Assembly: GCA_002297865.1 (NCBI GenBank)
Contig: DBKX01000140.1
Location: 5,239-11,329 of the forward strand
Direction: 5' to 3'
Origin: Lachnoclostridium sp. UBA739
Lineage (GTDB): Bacteria > Bacillota_A > Clostridia > Lachnospirales > Lachnospiraceae
Length of the DNA: 6,091 bases
The position numbers and the translations under genes are program-made. Positions 1-6,091 of this stretch are shown here, piece after piece. Within the stretch, counting starts at the first letter, position 1; every line of letters begins with the position of its first letter. The notes under the pieces were generated by a model. That model was not told the DNA's origin, ran no database searches, and saw nothing but the letters and a program-made list of their open reading frames with translations.

Positions 1-616
1 GTTCTGGTGCCGGTGACAATGTTTCAATTCTTTCCATCCAATACTTTTTGTCCTGTTCATATAAAGGTAAGTGTTTTATCCTTTCTAGTCCCAACACATA
101 ATCGCGGAATGATAATTCTGTATCATCCCTTTCCTGTCCATTGTAATAAATATCTGCCCATTCCCTTAATATGTGGAACATACTCCAGCCATCCAAAATT
201 AAATTATCAAAACTTATATGAAGGCGATTGTGGCTGGAATCAATCACTGTCAGCTCAACATCGAACAGTGGCCACTGGTTTGTATCAATCACTTGATGAG
301 ACATTTCCTCTCTTTTTCTTTTCAACACAGTTTCTTTCTCAGTTTCCGTTAGGTTACTGCAATCCGTAACAGGAATCTGGTATGCAGGTACTTCTTTTAG
401 TATTTTCTGTTCTCCACTTTCCAAAACGATTACCCGCATCATGCCATGTTTTTTTATGAGCACATTCCATGCATTTTGCACGTTTTTTATATCAAGTGCC
501 TCAGTATCTAATTCAAAATAACAGTGGGTGGATACTTTACCCAGTGCGTATAGCCCTCTTCTTCCAACCCAGTATGCGTACTGAACATCTGTAAGTGGAA
601 ATGGTATGTCAATCTG
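1..616 (-). other. Domain: second heterocyclization domain (Cy2), N-terminal half, from residue about 1512, cut by the window edge
   Basis: It opens with PFPLTDVQYAYWVGRRG (1516-1532), near-identical to the start of Cy1, and has the Cy signature D1648-N-L-I-L-D1653 (codons within 208-191). The later Cy motifs lie outside the window. By analogy with HMWP2 it should add and cyclise a second cysteine on a carrier domain further left. No second A domain has appeared by the window edge, so in the HMWP2 model the single cysteine A domain would load both carriers. Confidence 0.87.
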
Positions 617-3600
617 TTCTGGATGCGGCTCTATTTTAACAAGTTCTCTCTCTTGCAGCTCGTCCTTTGCACAATCAATCACTTTGGCTAATTCCTTCAC
701 TGTTGTTCTTTCAAATATAGCAGCAATCGATATTTTTCGTTGAAACTCTTTTCTAATCTTGGCAATTAACCTAGTGGCAACAAGAGAATCTCCTCCTAGC
801 AGAAAGTAATTATCTTCAACTCCAATGTTTTCATTTTGGAATAATGTCCTCCAGATTGTTAATAGCCTCTGTTCTGTTTCTGTCACCACTTCATCTTTCT
901 TTTCCAACACTTGCTCAGACTGGCAGCAGGCTTTTAATACCTTTCTATCAATTTTTCCATTGGATGTCACTGGGAACTGCTCCATAAAATAAATGTTCTT
1001 CGGAATCATATACTCAGGCAGCCGTCCAGACAGCCAGTTTTTTAATTTTTCCTGGCAGTAACAGTAAGTTTCCTTTTTCTGCCTTGCAACCAAAGTACAT
1101 CTTCCGTAAAAATCCTGCTCCTGCAAAACAGATTCAAACTGATTTTCTAATGCATTTTTCCAGTCTTTTGCTGTTAATAAAACTTGCTCTTTCTCTTTTC
1201 TTACATCCGTTATCTGAGAAAAACCTTTTTCTAAAAAGGATGCTGTAATTTCTTCTAGGTAACTATACTCGGTTAATTCCTGCATACAAAGTATTCCACC
1301 AGCCGTAAGATAATCATCTGTTTCTTGTAGCACATGTTCTATATTCTGAGCTCTATGTAAGGAATTCCATGCAAGGATGCAGTCGTAACTGTGTTCTTTT
1401 CCTCTTTTCATTTCCGTTCCAATAAGAGTATACGTTATCTGTTCATACTCTTTTAATTTTTCCTTTGCAATATCAAGAAAGAACCGAGAATGGTCGGCAA
1501 TGGTATAAGAATAGGCTATATTCAGTTTTTCGAACATCGTTAAGATTTGAAGAGTTACTTGAATATCCCTGCCATCCCACTCTAATATCTCCAACGGCTT
1601 GTCCGTATTCATTTTAGTAGACCATGTTTTTACAGTCTCCACAAAAATTTCTTTTGACTCCTCTTGCCCAGGAATCTGTTCTAAAAGCGTATTAGGAGAT
1701 AGATTCATTCCTTCTTGATAAAATACATAGATTGGTTCTTCCGTACCTGTTAATAATGCCTTTCCGTAAGGAAGCAGTTTTTCAAAATACTGCTCGACCT
1801 CTTTCTTTTCATATGTACTGTCCCCTTTTAAATCTGTTTCAAAATACCTTTCGTTTTTTTCATACACTTTTTCCTTCTTTTGTAACCACTGATTTTCTAC
1901 TAGAATCGTAAGCCAGCGTCTAAGAAGTGTTTCCTGTTCCCTGCACACACATCCTTTCTGAACTAACTCTTCAAATGAATAGGATTCTTTTTCTAGGAAC
2001 AATCCACAATCGTTAAGTGCTTTTCCCATAAACCACAATGCTTTTTTATTCGCGGATCTTGTAAATGCTTTATAGTCTTCTCTTATCGCCTTTACCTCAA
2101 AAGTATTCTTTTTCTCTAGTTCTTTCCACGCAGCCTTACTTTCTTCTGAGCACGTTTTTTTCATTGTGCATCCAGACTGCTCTTTCAGACTTGCTTGTGC
2201 AAATGCAATTAAGTATTTATCTCCCTTTCTTTCTCCAACTGAATCTGCTATGGCATTCTTTACTCCATCATAAGAGAGCATTGCCTGCTGGATTTCACCT
2301 AGTTCAATTCGATGTCCTCGTATCTTTACCTGATTATCTTGTCTTCCCAAAAATTCAATTATGCCATTTTCCCAGAAACGCCCATTGTCTCCTGTACGAT
2401 ACCAGATGGTAGAGCCTTCTTTTACAAATTTGCGTTCCGTAAGGAAAAGATCTCCTCGATATCCTTTGGCAACTCCATGGCCACCAATCCACAATTCCCC
2501 CTCTACCCAAGCAGGACAATCCCTTCCTTGTTGATCTACCACTCGATATGCCTGTCCTCTTAATGGCTGACCATATGGTATACTCTTCCATTCTCTAGGA
2601 ATCGGTAAAGTAACATTATAAAAGTTTGACCAGATACTAGCTTCTGTTGCTCCTCCCATTGCCACTAGCACACAGTCTTTTGTAATGCTATATAATCGTT
2701 CTGGAAGATCTAATGGAATCCAGTCACCAGAAAGCATGACCGTATGGAATGGCAATACTGCGCCTTCAGTTTCAGCGCCAACCAGAAGCATATCCAGTAA
2801 GACAGGAACAGAATTCCACACTGTTACCTGCTGCTTTTGTACCTGTTCTAGCCAATAGCAGGCATTCCTTTTTTCTTCTTCCGGAATTAATACAAGCTTT
2901 CCACCTGCTCCTAAAATGCCAAATATATCAAAGACGGACAAATCAAAGTCCAGTGCTGAAACAGCCAATGCTACGTCTTTTCTTGAAATACCATATTGGT
3001 CACGAATGGTTTCAATGGTATTCCATGCACTAAAATGTGCAATTTCAACTCCTTTTGGCTGTCCAGTGGAACCAGATGTCATAATAATATATGCCGATTC
3101 CTCTGGTGAGACTTCTGGATAACGATCTAGCACGTTTGTTTTTTCAAGTTCATCTAGTAACATGATTTTCACATCACTTGGAAATTCTTGTTCTTTTATC
3201 ACTGCCTTACTGGTTAATACATATTGAATATCCGTTTTTTTATGTATCAAATCTCTTCGCTCTTTGGGCTGGTTACAGCTTACTGGGACGTAGAAATTGC
3301 CCGAAACTAATATAGCTAGTACTGCTTCTATCTGTTCATAACTTCTAGGCAACGTAATAGCAATGGGTTGGTTTCTAATTTCTTGTTCAATCAGTCCTGC
3401 CGCAACAGAAAGGACTTTTCTTTCTAATTGATGATAAGTAAAAGTAATATTTCTCCCTGTATCTACTAAAGCAACCGCATCTGGATATTTTTCTGCATTG
3501 GAAAGAAATGCTTCATGAAGACACTTTGGATGTGCAATAGGAGCAATCTTTTTATTTTCGGCAATAAACTCTTTCTGCTTTTTCGGTAAAACATCAAATT

Positions 3601-5149
3601 CTTGTGTCCATTCTCTTTTTGCCAATTGATGGAGTAAGCACTCAAAGCTTTGAAACATCTGGTTTAGCATATTTTCAGGAAATAATTCATCCACGCTGTC
3701 CCAAGTAAACATAAGTCCATCCTTTTCCTCATAAGTCTGAAAATCCAGCCACACTTGCGGAGTTTGGGAAATCATGTAGGTGAATTTCCCCAGATGCGTT
3801 TCAAATGTTTCATTAATTAAAGTTGTACCTAAATTACAAGCGAACACTACTGGTGCTACAATCTGCTGCCCGCCTCTTTGCTGACTTAAATCCCTTTGTA
3901 CTTGTACGCCTGAATAAGATGCATGTTTCATGTCCTGATGCACTTGTGCCTGAATTCTTTTCAGCAGTTTTAAAAAGCTTGTTGCATGTTCACAATCTGC
4001 CTCAAGTAACAATAAGGTTGTAAAATCAGCAATTACAGATTCTAACCCAGCGTATTCTGTGTTACGGTTAAATAGCGGAATATTAATTAAAAATTTCTTA
4101 TTCGTGCTCCATCTTTCTAAAACTGTGGCATACGCAGTCAAAAGCAGCATAGCAGGCGTTGACTGATACGCTGCTGCTTTCCTTTTCAATCCATCCCATT
4201 CTTCGTTGCTAAGCTTTATAATCCGTCTTGAGAATTTCGTTTCTGTTATTTCTTCTGGCCGCTTTTTTAAAGGAAGCAAAGGTCCGGAAGGTAAACTTTC
4301 TAATCTTTTCCTCCAGTACAGTTTATCTGCTTCTTTCTCTTCACTTAATGCCTTAGCCTGTTCTTTCATATACGCTTGAAAGCTCCAATTTTTTGATTCG
4401 TCTGGTAACATACCACCTGTATAGGCCTGTGCCAAATCCCGCAATAAAATCTGCAGACTTTGCACATCTGCAACAAGCAGATCGATATCCAGATGAATCC
4501 TTGTTTTGTTATCTGGCAGAATACTTAATGTAATTCCTGCTACTTCCCCTTTTTCTACCTGTAACTTACGGTGCGATAAGCGGCTGCGAATACTTTCCAG
4601 TTTCTTATTGACAGACTCATTTGTCTCTTCTGATAAATCATGTACTGTGAACATCTTCTGATATGGCTTTTCCATGATTTCCTGTGTTCCATCCTCTAGA
4701 AATCTTGCCCGAAGCATAGGATGATGCTGCAAAAGCATATTCCAAGCCGTCTCTAGCCTTTTGGGCTCAACACCTGTACCATCAAATTCCAAGAAGGCAT
4801 GGCATCCAATTCCTCCTAAAACCTGATTATCCCCACGCCCTATCCAGTATGCATATTGCACATCCTGCATAGGAAATGGCTCATTTATTTTGGCCTCTAC
4901 ACGTTTTTCATGCTTGGCTATCTTATTCTTAATGCACCCCATCTGCATTAGATTCCACCATGCACCCAGTGTTGGATTCTCCATAAGATCACCAAACCGT
5001 AACTTAACGCCCTGTTTTCGCCACTGGTTTACAAGCCTCATAATCTGCAAAGAATTTAATCCTAACTCCAATAGATTATCCTGATCCGAAAATTCTGTTT
5101 GTTGAGCTAGCTTTTCTGCAATCTGCTGTTTCACCTTTGTATATTCCAT
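1..5149 (-). CDS. HMWP2/Irp2-type nonribosomal peptide synthetase, ArCP-Cy-A(insert)-PCP-Cy..., 3'-truncated by the window edge
   Basis: This is a multidomain cytoplasmic NRPS, predicted to build a hydroxyphenyl-thiazoline from salicylate and cysteine and to begin a second heterocyclization. I translated the frame by hand from the ATG at 5149-5147 to the window edge and found 1716 codons with no stop or frameshift. Domains by residue: ArCP 1-75 (phosphopantetheine Ser33 in LGLNS), Cy1 about 88-520 (D223-x4-D228), adenylation core about 530-960 (TSGSTGQPKG at 691-700, YRTGD at 917-921, hinge region 935-954), a methyltransferase-like insert about 985-1360, A-domain C-terminus about 1368-1410 (LPEYMIP; Lys1399 in NGKIDRK), PCP about 1425-1495 (Ser1455 in LGGDS) and the first half of Cy2 from about 1512 (D1648-x4-D1653). 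HMWP2 (about 2035 residues) has the same order and ends Cy2-PCP2, so several hundred residues are probably missing here. The start is supported by a good ribosome binding site and by the ArCP beginning at once. The ATG sits two bases after the ligase stop, so translational coupling is likely. Confidence 0.95.
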   Translation of the reverse strand, partial: MEYTKVKQQIAEKLAQQTEFSDQDNLLELGLNSLQIMRLVNQWRKQGVKLRFGDLMENPTLGAWWNLMQMGCIKNKIAKHEKRVEAKINEPFPMQDVQYAYWIGRGDNQVLGGIGCHAFLEFDGTGVEPKRLETAWNMLLQHHPMLRARFLEDGTQEIMEKPYQKMFTVHDLSEETNESVNKKLESIRSRLSHRKLQVEKGEVAGITLSILPDNKTRIHLDIDLLVADVQSLQILLRDLAQAYTGGMLPDESKNWSFQAYMKEQAKALSEEKEADKLYWRKRLESLPSGPLLPLKKRPEEITETKFSRRIIKLSNEEWDGLKRKAAAYQSTPAMLLLTAYATVLERWSTNKKFLINIPLFNRNTEYAGLESVIADFTTLLLLEADCEHATSFLKLLKRIQAQVHQDMKHASYSGVQVQRDLSQQRGGQQIVAPVVFACNLGTTLINETFETHLGKFTYMISQTPQVWLDFQTYEEKDGLMFTWDSVDELFPENMLNQMFQSFECLLHQLAKREWTQEFDVLPKKQKEFIAENKKIAPIAHPKCLHEAFLSNAEKYPDAVALVDTGRNITFTYHQLERKVLSVAAGLIEQEIRNQPIAITLPRSYEQIEAVLAILVSGNFYVPVSCNQPKERRDLIHKKTDIQYVLTSKAVIKEQEFPSDVKIMLLDELEKTNVLDRYPEVSPEESAYIIMTSGSTGQPKGVEIAHFSAWNTIETIRDQYGISRKDVALAVSALDFDLSVFDIFGILGAGGKLVLIPEEEKRNACYWLEQVQKQQVTVWNSVPVLLDMLLVGAETEGAVLPFHTVMLSGDWIPLDLPERLYSITKDCVLVAMGGATEASIWSNFYNVTLPIPREWKSIPYGQPLRGQAYRVVDQQGRDCPAWVEGELWIGGHGVAKGYRGDLFLTERKFVKEGSTIWYRTGDNGRFWENGIIEFLGRQDNQVKIRGHRIELGEIQQAMLSYDGVKNAIADSVGERKGDKYLIAFAQASLKEQSGCTMKKTCSEESKAAWKELEKKNTFEVKAIREDYKAFTRSANKKALWFMGKALNDCGLFLEKESYSFEELVQKGCVCREQETLLRRWLTILVENQWLQKKEKVYEKNERYFETDLKGDSTYEKKEVEQYFEKLLPYGKALLTGTEEPIYVFYQEGMNLSPNTLLEQIPGQEESKEIFVETVKTWSTKMNTDKPLEILEWDGRDIQVTLQILTMFEKLNIAYSYTIADHSRFFLDIAKEKLKEYEQITYTLIGTEMKRGKEHSYDCILAWNSLHRAQNIEHVLQETDDYLTAGGILCMQELTEYSYLEEITASFLEKGFSQITDVRKEKEQVLLTAKDWKNALENQFESVLQEQDFYGRCTLVARQKKETYCYCQEKLKNWLSGRLPEYMIPKNIYFMEQFPVTSNGKIDRKVLKACCQSEQVLEKKDEVVTETEQRLLTIWRTLFQNENIGVEDNYFLLGGDSLVATRLIAKIRKEFQRKISIAAIFERTTVKELAKVIDCAKDELQERELVKIEPHPEQIDIPFPLTDVQYAYWVGRRGLYALGKVSTHCYFELDTEALDIKNVQNAWNVLIKKHGMMRVIVLESGEQKILKEVPAYQIPVTDCSNLTETEKETVLKRKREEMSHQVIDTNQWPLFDVELTVIDSSHNRLHISFDNLILDGWSMFHILREWADIYYNGQERDDTELSFRDYVLGLERIKHLPLYEQDKKYWMERIETLSPAPE
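665..877 (-). other. Domain: peptidyl carrier protein (PCP1), residues about 1425-1495 of the NRPS
   Basis: A standard carrier domain with the core NYFLLGGDSLVATRLI (1447-1462) and phosphopantetheine Ser1455 (codon 787-785). It follows the A domain directly and should carry cysteine, then the salicyl-thiazoline formed by Cy1. Unlike the ArCP it has the usual Asp before the serine. Confidence 0.92.
920..1048 (-). other. Domain: C-terminal part of the adenylation domain (motifs A9-A10), residues about 1368-1410
   Basis: After the insert the A domain resumes with LPEYMIP (A9, 1377-1383) and NGKIDRKVL (A10, 1397-1405). Lys1399 is the catalytic lysine, corresponding to GrsA Lys517. The presence of both motifs shows the A domain is complete despite the split. 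Confidence 0.87.
1070..2197 (-). other. Domain: methyltransferase-fold-like insert in the A domain, possibly an epimerase, residues about 985-1360
   Basis: About 370 residues separate motif A8 from motif A9, a position where tailoring domains are inserted in PchE, PchF and HMWP2. The first half (about 990-1120) is rich in Lys and Glu and looks helical. The second half has a Rossmann-like pattern: strand-like LEIL (1186-1189), YSYTIAD (1213-1219), YDCILAWNSLHRAQN (1255-1269) and GGILCMQEL (1284-1292). At the place of the glycine-rich SAM loop there is LEWDGRD (1189-1195), with one glycine only. Family knowledge: in PchE the corresponding insert acts in epimerisation of the cysteine-derived centre, while the PchF insert is an N-methyltransferase. 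The degenerate loop favours epimerase-like or inactive over methyltransferase; this is inference. Confidence 0.7.
2270..3562 (-). other. Domain: adenylation core, cysteine-type, residues about 530-960 of the NRPS
   Basis: Motifs in order: TSGSTGQPKG (A3, 691-700), LDFDLSVFDIFG (A4, 734-745), GGATEASIW (A5, 832-840), GELWIGGHGVAKGY (A6, 884-897), YRTGD (A7, 917-921) and GRQDNQVKIRGHRIE (A8, 935-949). Alignment by eye to GrsA positions 235, 236, 239, 278, 299, 301, 322, 330, 331 and 517 gives D736, L737, F740, N779, M805, S807, M831, I839, W840 and K1399. The string DLFNMSMIWK is very close to the cysteine code DLYN(L/M)SLIWK of thiazoline-forming synthetases. L-cysteine is therefore the predicted substrate. 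Confidence 0.88.
3590..4888 (-). other. Domain: heterocyclization (Cy1), residues about 88-520 of the NRPS
   Basis: The domain opens with PFPMQDVQYAYWIGRG (91-106), typical of Cy domains. In place of the HHxxxDG of ordinary condensation domains it has D223-L-L-V-A-D228, the DxxxxD signature of Cy domains. Later motifs are VIADFT (372-377), PVVFACNLG (433-441) and ISQTPQVWLD (460-469). Known Cy domains condense the upstream acyl group with Cys/Ser/Thr and cyclodehydrate the product. Here this would join salicylate on the ArCP to cysteine on PCP1, giving hydroxyphenyl-thiazoline. The PVVFTS motif of many Cy domains is altered to PVVFAC. Confidence 0.88.
4925..5149 (-). other. Domain: N-terminal aryl carrier protein (ArCP), residues 1-75 of the NRPS
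   Basis: About 75 residues precede the first heterocyclization domain. The core is LLELGLNSLQIMRL (26-39), with Ser33 (codon 5053-5051) as the predicted phosphopantetheine site. No adenylation domain precedes it, so it must be charged in trans, and the ligase encoded directly upstream is the obvious donor. The residue before the serine is Asn32, where most carrier proteins have Asp. The helix III region (RFGDLMENPTLGAW, 51-64) is typical of carriers. Confidence 0.85.
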
Positions 5150-5151
5150 GA

Positions 5152-6091
5152 TTAAGCCTCTCTTTCTTTTGCCATTTCCACTAATTCCTTTTTATCTATT
5201 TTTCCCATACTCGTAAGGGGCCAAAACGCAACTTGAATTACCTGATCCGGTATTTTATAGGATGCAAGTTTTCTTTCTCTTAAAAATTTCTGAACATCTG
5301 AATGTGTTACATCGTTTTCCTCCATAGAAGGCATAACAAAAGCACAAATCCGATTTCCTAACACTTCATCTGGAACACCAACAACCGCAACTTCCTTTAC
5401 CAAAGGATGTTCACATAAAAGATTTTCAATTTCACTAGGCATAATCTTTTCCCCTGCCCTGTTAATCTGTTCCTTGATGCGCCCACCCATTCGTATATTT
5501 TTTTCTGGAGTTCTCATGGCACGGTCTCCAGTCCGATAAAATCCATCCTCTGTAAAACTTAACTGGTTTGCTTCTTCTGCCATAAAATAATGGTCGATTG
5601 TATATGGACCACGGGAAAGCAGTTCTCCAAACACTCCATCAGGCACCTCATTGTCCTCTTCATCCACAATTTTAATCTCATCTGCTGGAGATACTGGAGT
5701 ACCTTGGCACTTGCAGATAATTTCATCCGTATCATTTAAACTCGTAAAACAAAGTAACCCTTCTGCAGTACCAAAAACCTGCATTAATTTACAAGGCAGC
5801 TCTCTGGTTATTTTTTCTGCAAGAGTATCTTCTAACATAGCACCTCCAACCTGCAGGATTTTTAGACTCGAAATGTCATAATCATCATCAAAACTTAATA
5901 ACTCCATACATACATTCACCATAGCTGGCACCAATGCTGTTATCGTAACTTTTTCCTCTGTAATCATATTTAAAATATCATCTGGACTTGTCGTAGCTGC
6001 TAATACAACTTTTCCACCTACATCAAGTGTTCCTAGAAGTCCAGGACAACATAACGGGAAATTATGTGCTACAGGCAAAGCAGCCAGATAG
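5152..6091 (-). CDS. Aryl-acid (probably salicylate) AMP ligase, DhbE/YbtE/PchD family, 5'-truncated by the window edge
   Basis: This stand-alone adenylating enzyme should convert salicylate and ATP to salicyl-AMP and transfer the acyl group to the aryl carrier protein of the next gene. The window holds 312 residues plus TAA; by comparison with DhbE (about 540 residues) some 230 N-terminal residues, including the ATP P-loop motif, lie outside. Visible in fragment numbering are the aryl-pocket motif HNFPLCCPG (9-17), VFGTAEGL (105-112, motif A5), YRTGD (185-189, A7), GRIKEQINRAGEKI (203-216, A8 hinge and following region) and MGKIDKK (295-301), whose Lys297 is the catalytic A10 lysine. The residue equivalent to DhbE Ser240 is Cys15, and that equivalent to Val337 is Leu113; both point to salicylate over 2,3-dihydroxybenzoate. 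The frame is open to the window edge, reading Y-L-A-A-L-P-V-A-H-N, so the TTG at 6078-6076 is an internal leucine and not a start. The gene lies two bases upstream of the NRPS gene and is surely co-transcribed. Family is certain; substrate choice is a good inference. Confidence 0.95.
   Translation of the reverse strand, partial: YLAALPVAHNFPLCCPGLLGTLDVGGKVVLAATTSPDDILNMITEEKVTITALVPAMVNVCMELLSFDDDYDISSLKILQVGGAMLEDTLAEKITRELPCKLMQVFGTAEGLLCFTSLNDTDEIICKCQGTPVSPADEIKIVDEEDNEVPDGVFGELLSRGPYTIDHYFMAEEANQLSFTEDGFYRTGDRAMRTPEKNIRMGGRIKEQINRAGEKIMPSEIENLLCEHPLVKEVAVVGVPDEVLGNRICAFVMPSMEENDVTHSDVQKFLRERKLASYKIPDQVIQVAFWPLTSMGKIDKKELVEMAKEREA
5157..5163 (-). promoter_or_regulatory. Ribosome binding site of the NRPS gene, inside the end of the ligase gene
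   Basis: AGAGAGG on the minus strand lies seven bases before the ATG at 5149. It overlaps the last codons of the ligase gene (Arg-Glu-Ala-stop). The purine run and spacing are those of a strong Firmicute Shine-Dalgarno sequence and support this ATG as the start. The stop and start form TAATCATG, so ribosomes finishing the ligase could re-initiate on the NRPS. Confidence 0.8.

Noticed and set aside
7..369. Plus-strand open frame of 120 codons
   Set aside because: It lies antisense to Cy2 of the NRPS, shows no recognisable domain, and its composition is what the reverse complement of the coding strand gives.
1070..2197. The low-similarity stretch between A8 and A9 taken as a broken or frameshifted A domain
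   Set aside because: The frame is uninterrupted and motifs A9 and A10 follow intact, so this is an inserted domain and not decay.
2065..3122. Several short plus-strand frames and one minus-strand frame (2355-2591) within the A-domain region
   Set aside because: All overlap the continuous NRPS frame, which carries the conserved A-domain motifs here. The short frames have no domain, no good ribosome binding site and no neighbour context.
3823..5084. Plus-strand frames at 3823-4023 and 4890-5084
   Set aside because: They are antisense shadows of Cy1 and the ArCP-Cy1 linker region of the NRPS, with no protein-like features of their own.
5651..5881. Plus-strand frame of 76 codons opposite the ligase
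   Set aside because: It is antisense to the conserved ligase region around VFGTAEGL and has Ser/Ile-rich content typical of an antisense shadow.
6076..6078. TTG as the start codon of the ligase gene
   Set aside because: The frame continues open to the window edge and the residues before it (Y-L-A-A) fit the family motif. The TTG is the Leu of LPVAHN, and the catalytic ATP-binding motif must lie further upstream.
1..6091. Search for tRNA, rRNA, CRISPR repeats, insertion sequence ends, promoters and terminators
   Set aside because: Nothing convincing was seen. The DNA is coding throughout, and short A/T runs occur in Lys-rich codons without a hairpin before them.

Overview
The window is almost entirely coding on the minus strand and holds parts of two adjacent genes of an aryl-capped nonribosomal peptide (NRPS) siderophore-type pathway. 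The DNA is visibly AT-rich, with many A/T runs and many AAA, GAA and TTA codons. Together with a strong AGAGAGG ribosome binding site, this suggests a low-GC Firmicute, perhaps a clostridial one. I cannot name the species, and that placement is inference.

Layout in the direction of transcription, from right to left. (1) 6091-5152 is the C-terminal 312 residues of a stand-alone aryl-acid AMP ligase (DhbE/YbtE/PchD family). Its pocket residues look salicylate-type rather than 2,3-dihydroxybenzoate-type. The N-terminus lies outside the window. (2) Two bases after its stop codon, at 5149, a very large NRPS gene begins and runs off the left edge with an uninterrupted reading frame of 1716 codons. 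Its domain order is aryl carrier protein (ArCP), heterocyclization domain Cy1, cysteine-type adenylation domain (A) with a roughly 370-residue methyltransferase-fold-like insert between motifs A8 and A9, peptidyl carrier protein (PCP1), then the first half of a second heterocyclization domain (Cy2). This is the order of yersiniabactin HMWP2 (Irp2), and it goes beyond PchE of pyochelin, which ends after its PCP.

Proposed joint function: the ligase adenylates salicylate and loads it onto the phosphopantetheine arm of the ArCP (Ser33). The A domain activates cysteine and loads PCP1 (Ser1455). Cy1 condenses salicylate with cysteine and cyclises the product to a 2-hydroxyphenyl-thiazoline. The embedded domain may epimerise it. 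Cy2 would add and cyclise a second cysteine (or Ser/Thr) on a carrier encoded to the left of the window. The chain would then pass to a downstream synthase. Product class (yersiniabactin/pyochelin-like thiazoline metallophore) is inferred from family knowledge; the final compound cannot be read from this window.

The plus strand carries no convincing genes. I saw no RNA genes, mobile elements, CRISPR arrays, promoters or terminators. The only non-coding DNA is the two bases between the stop and start codons. The NRPS family itself is known. The points most worth checking are the missing glycine-rich SAM motif in the insert, the altered Cy1 motif (PVVFAC in place of PVVFTS) and the Asn before the phosphopantetheine serine of the ArCP.
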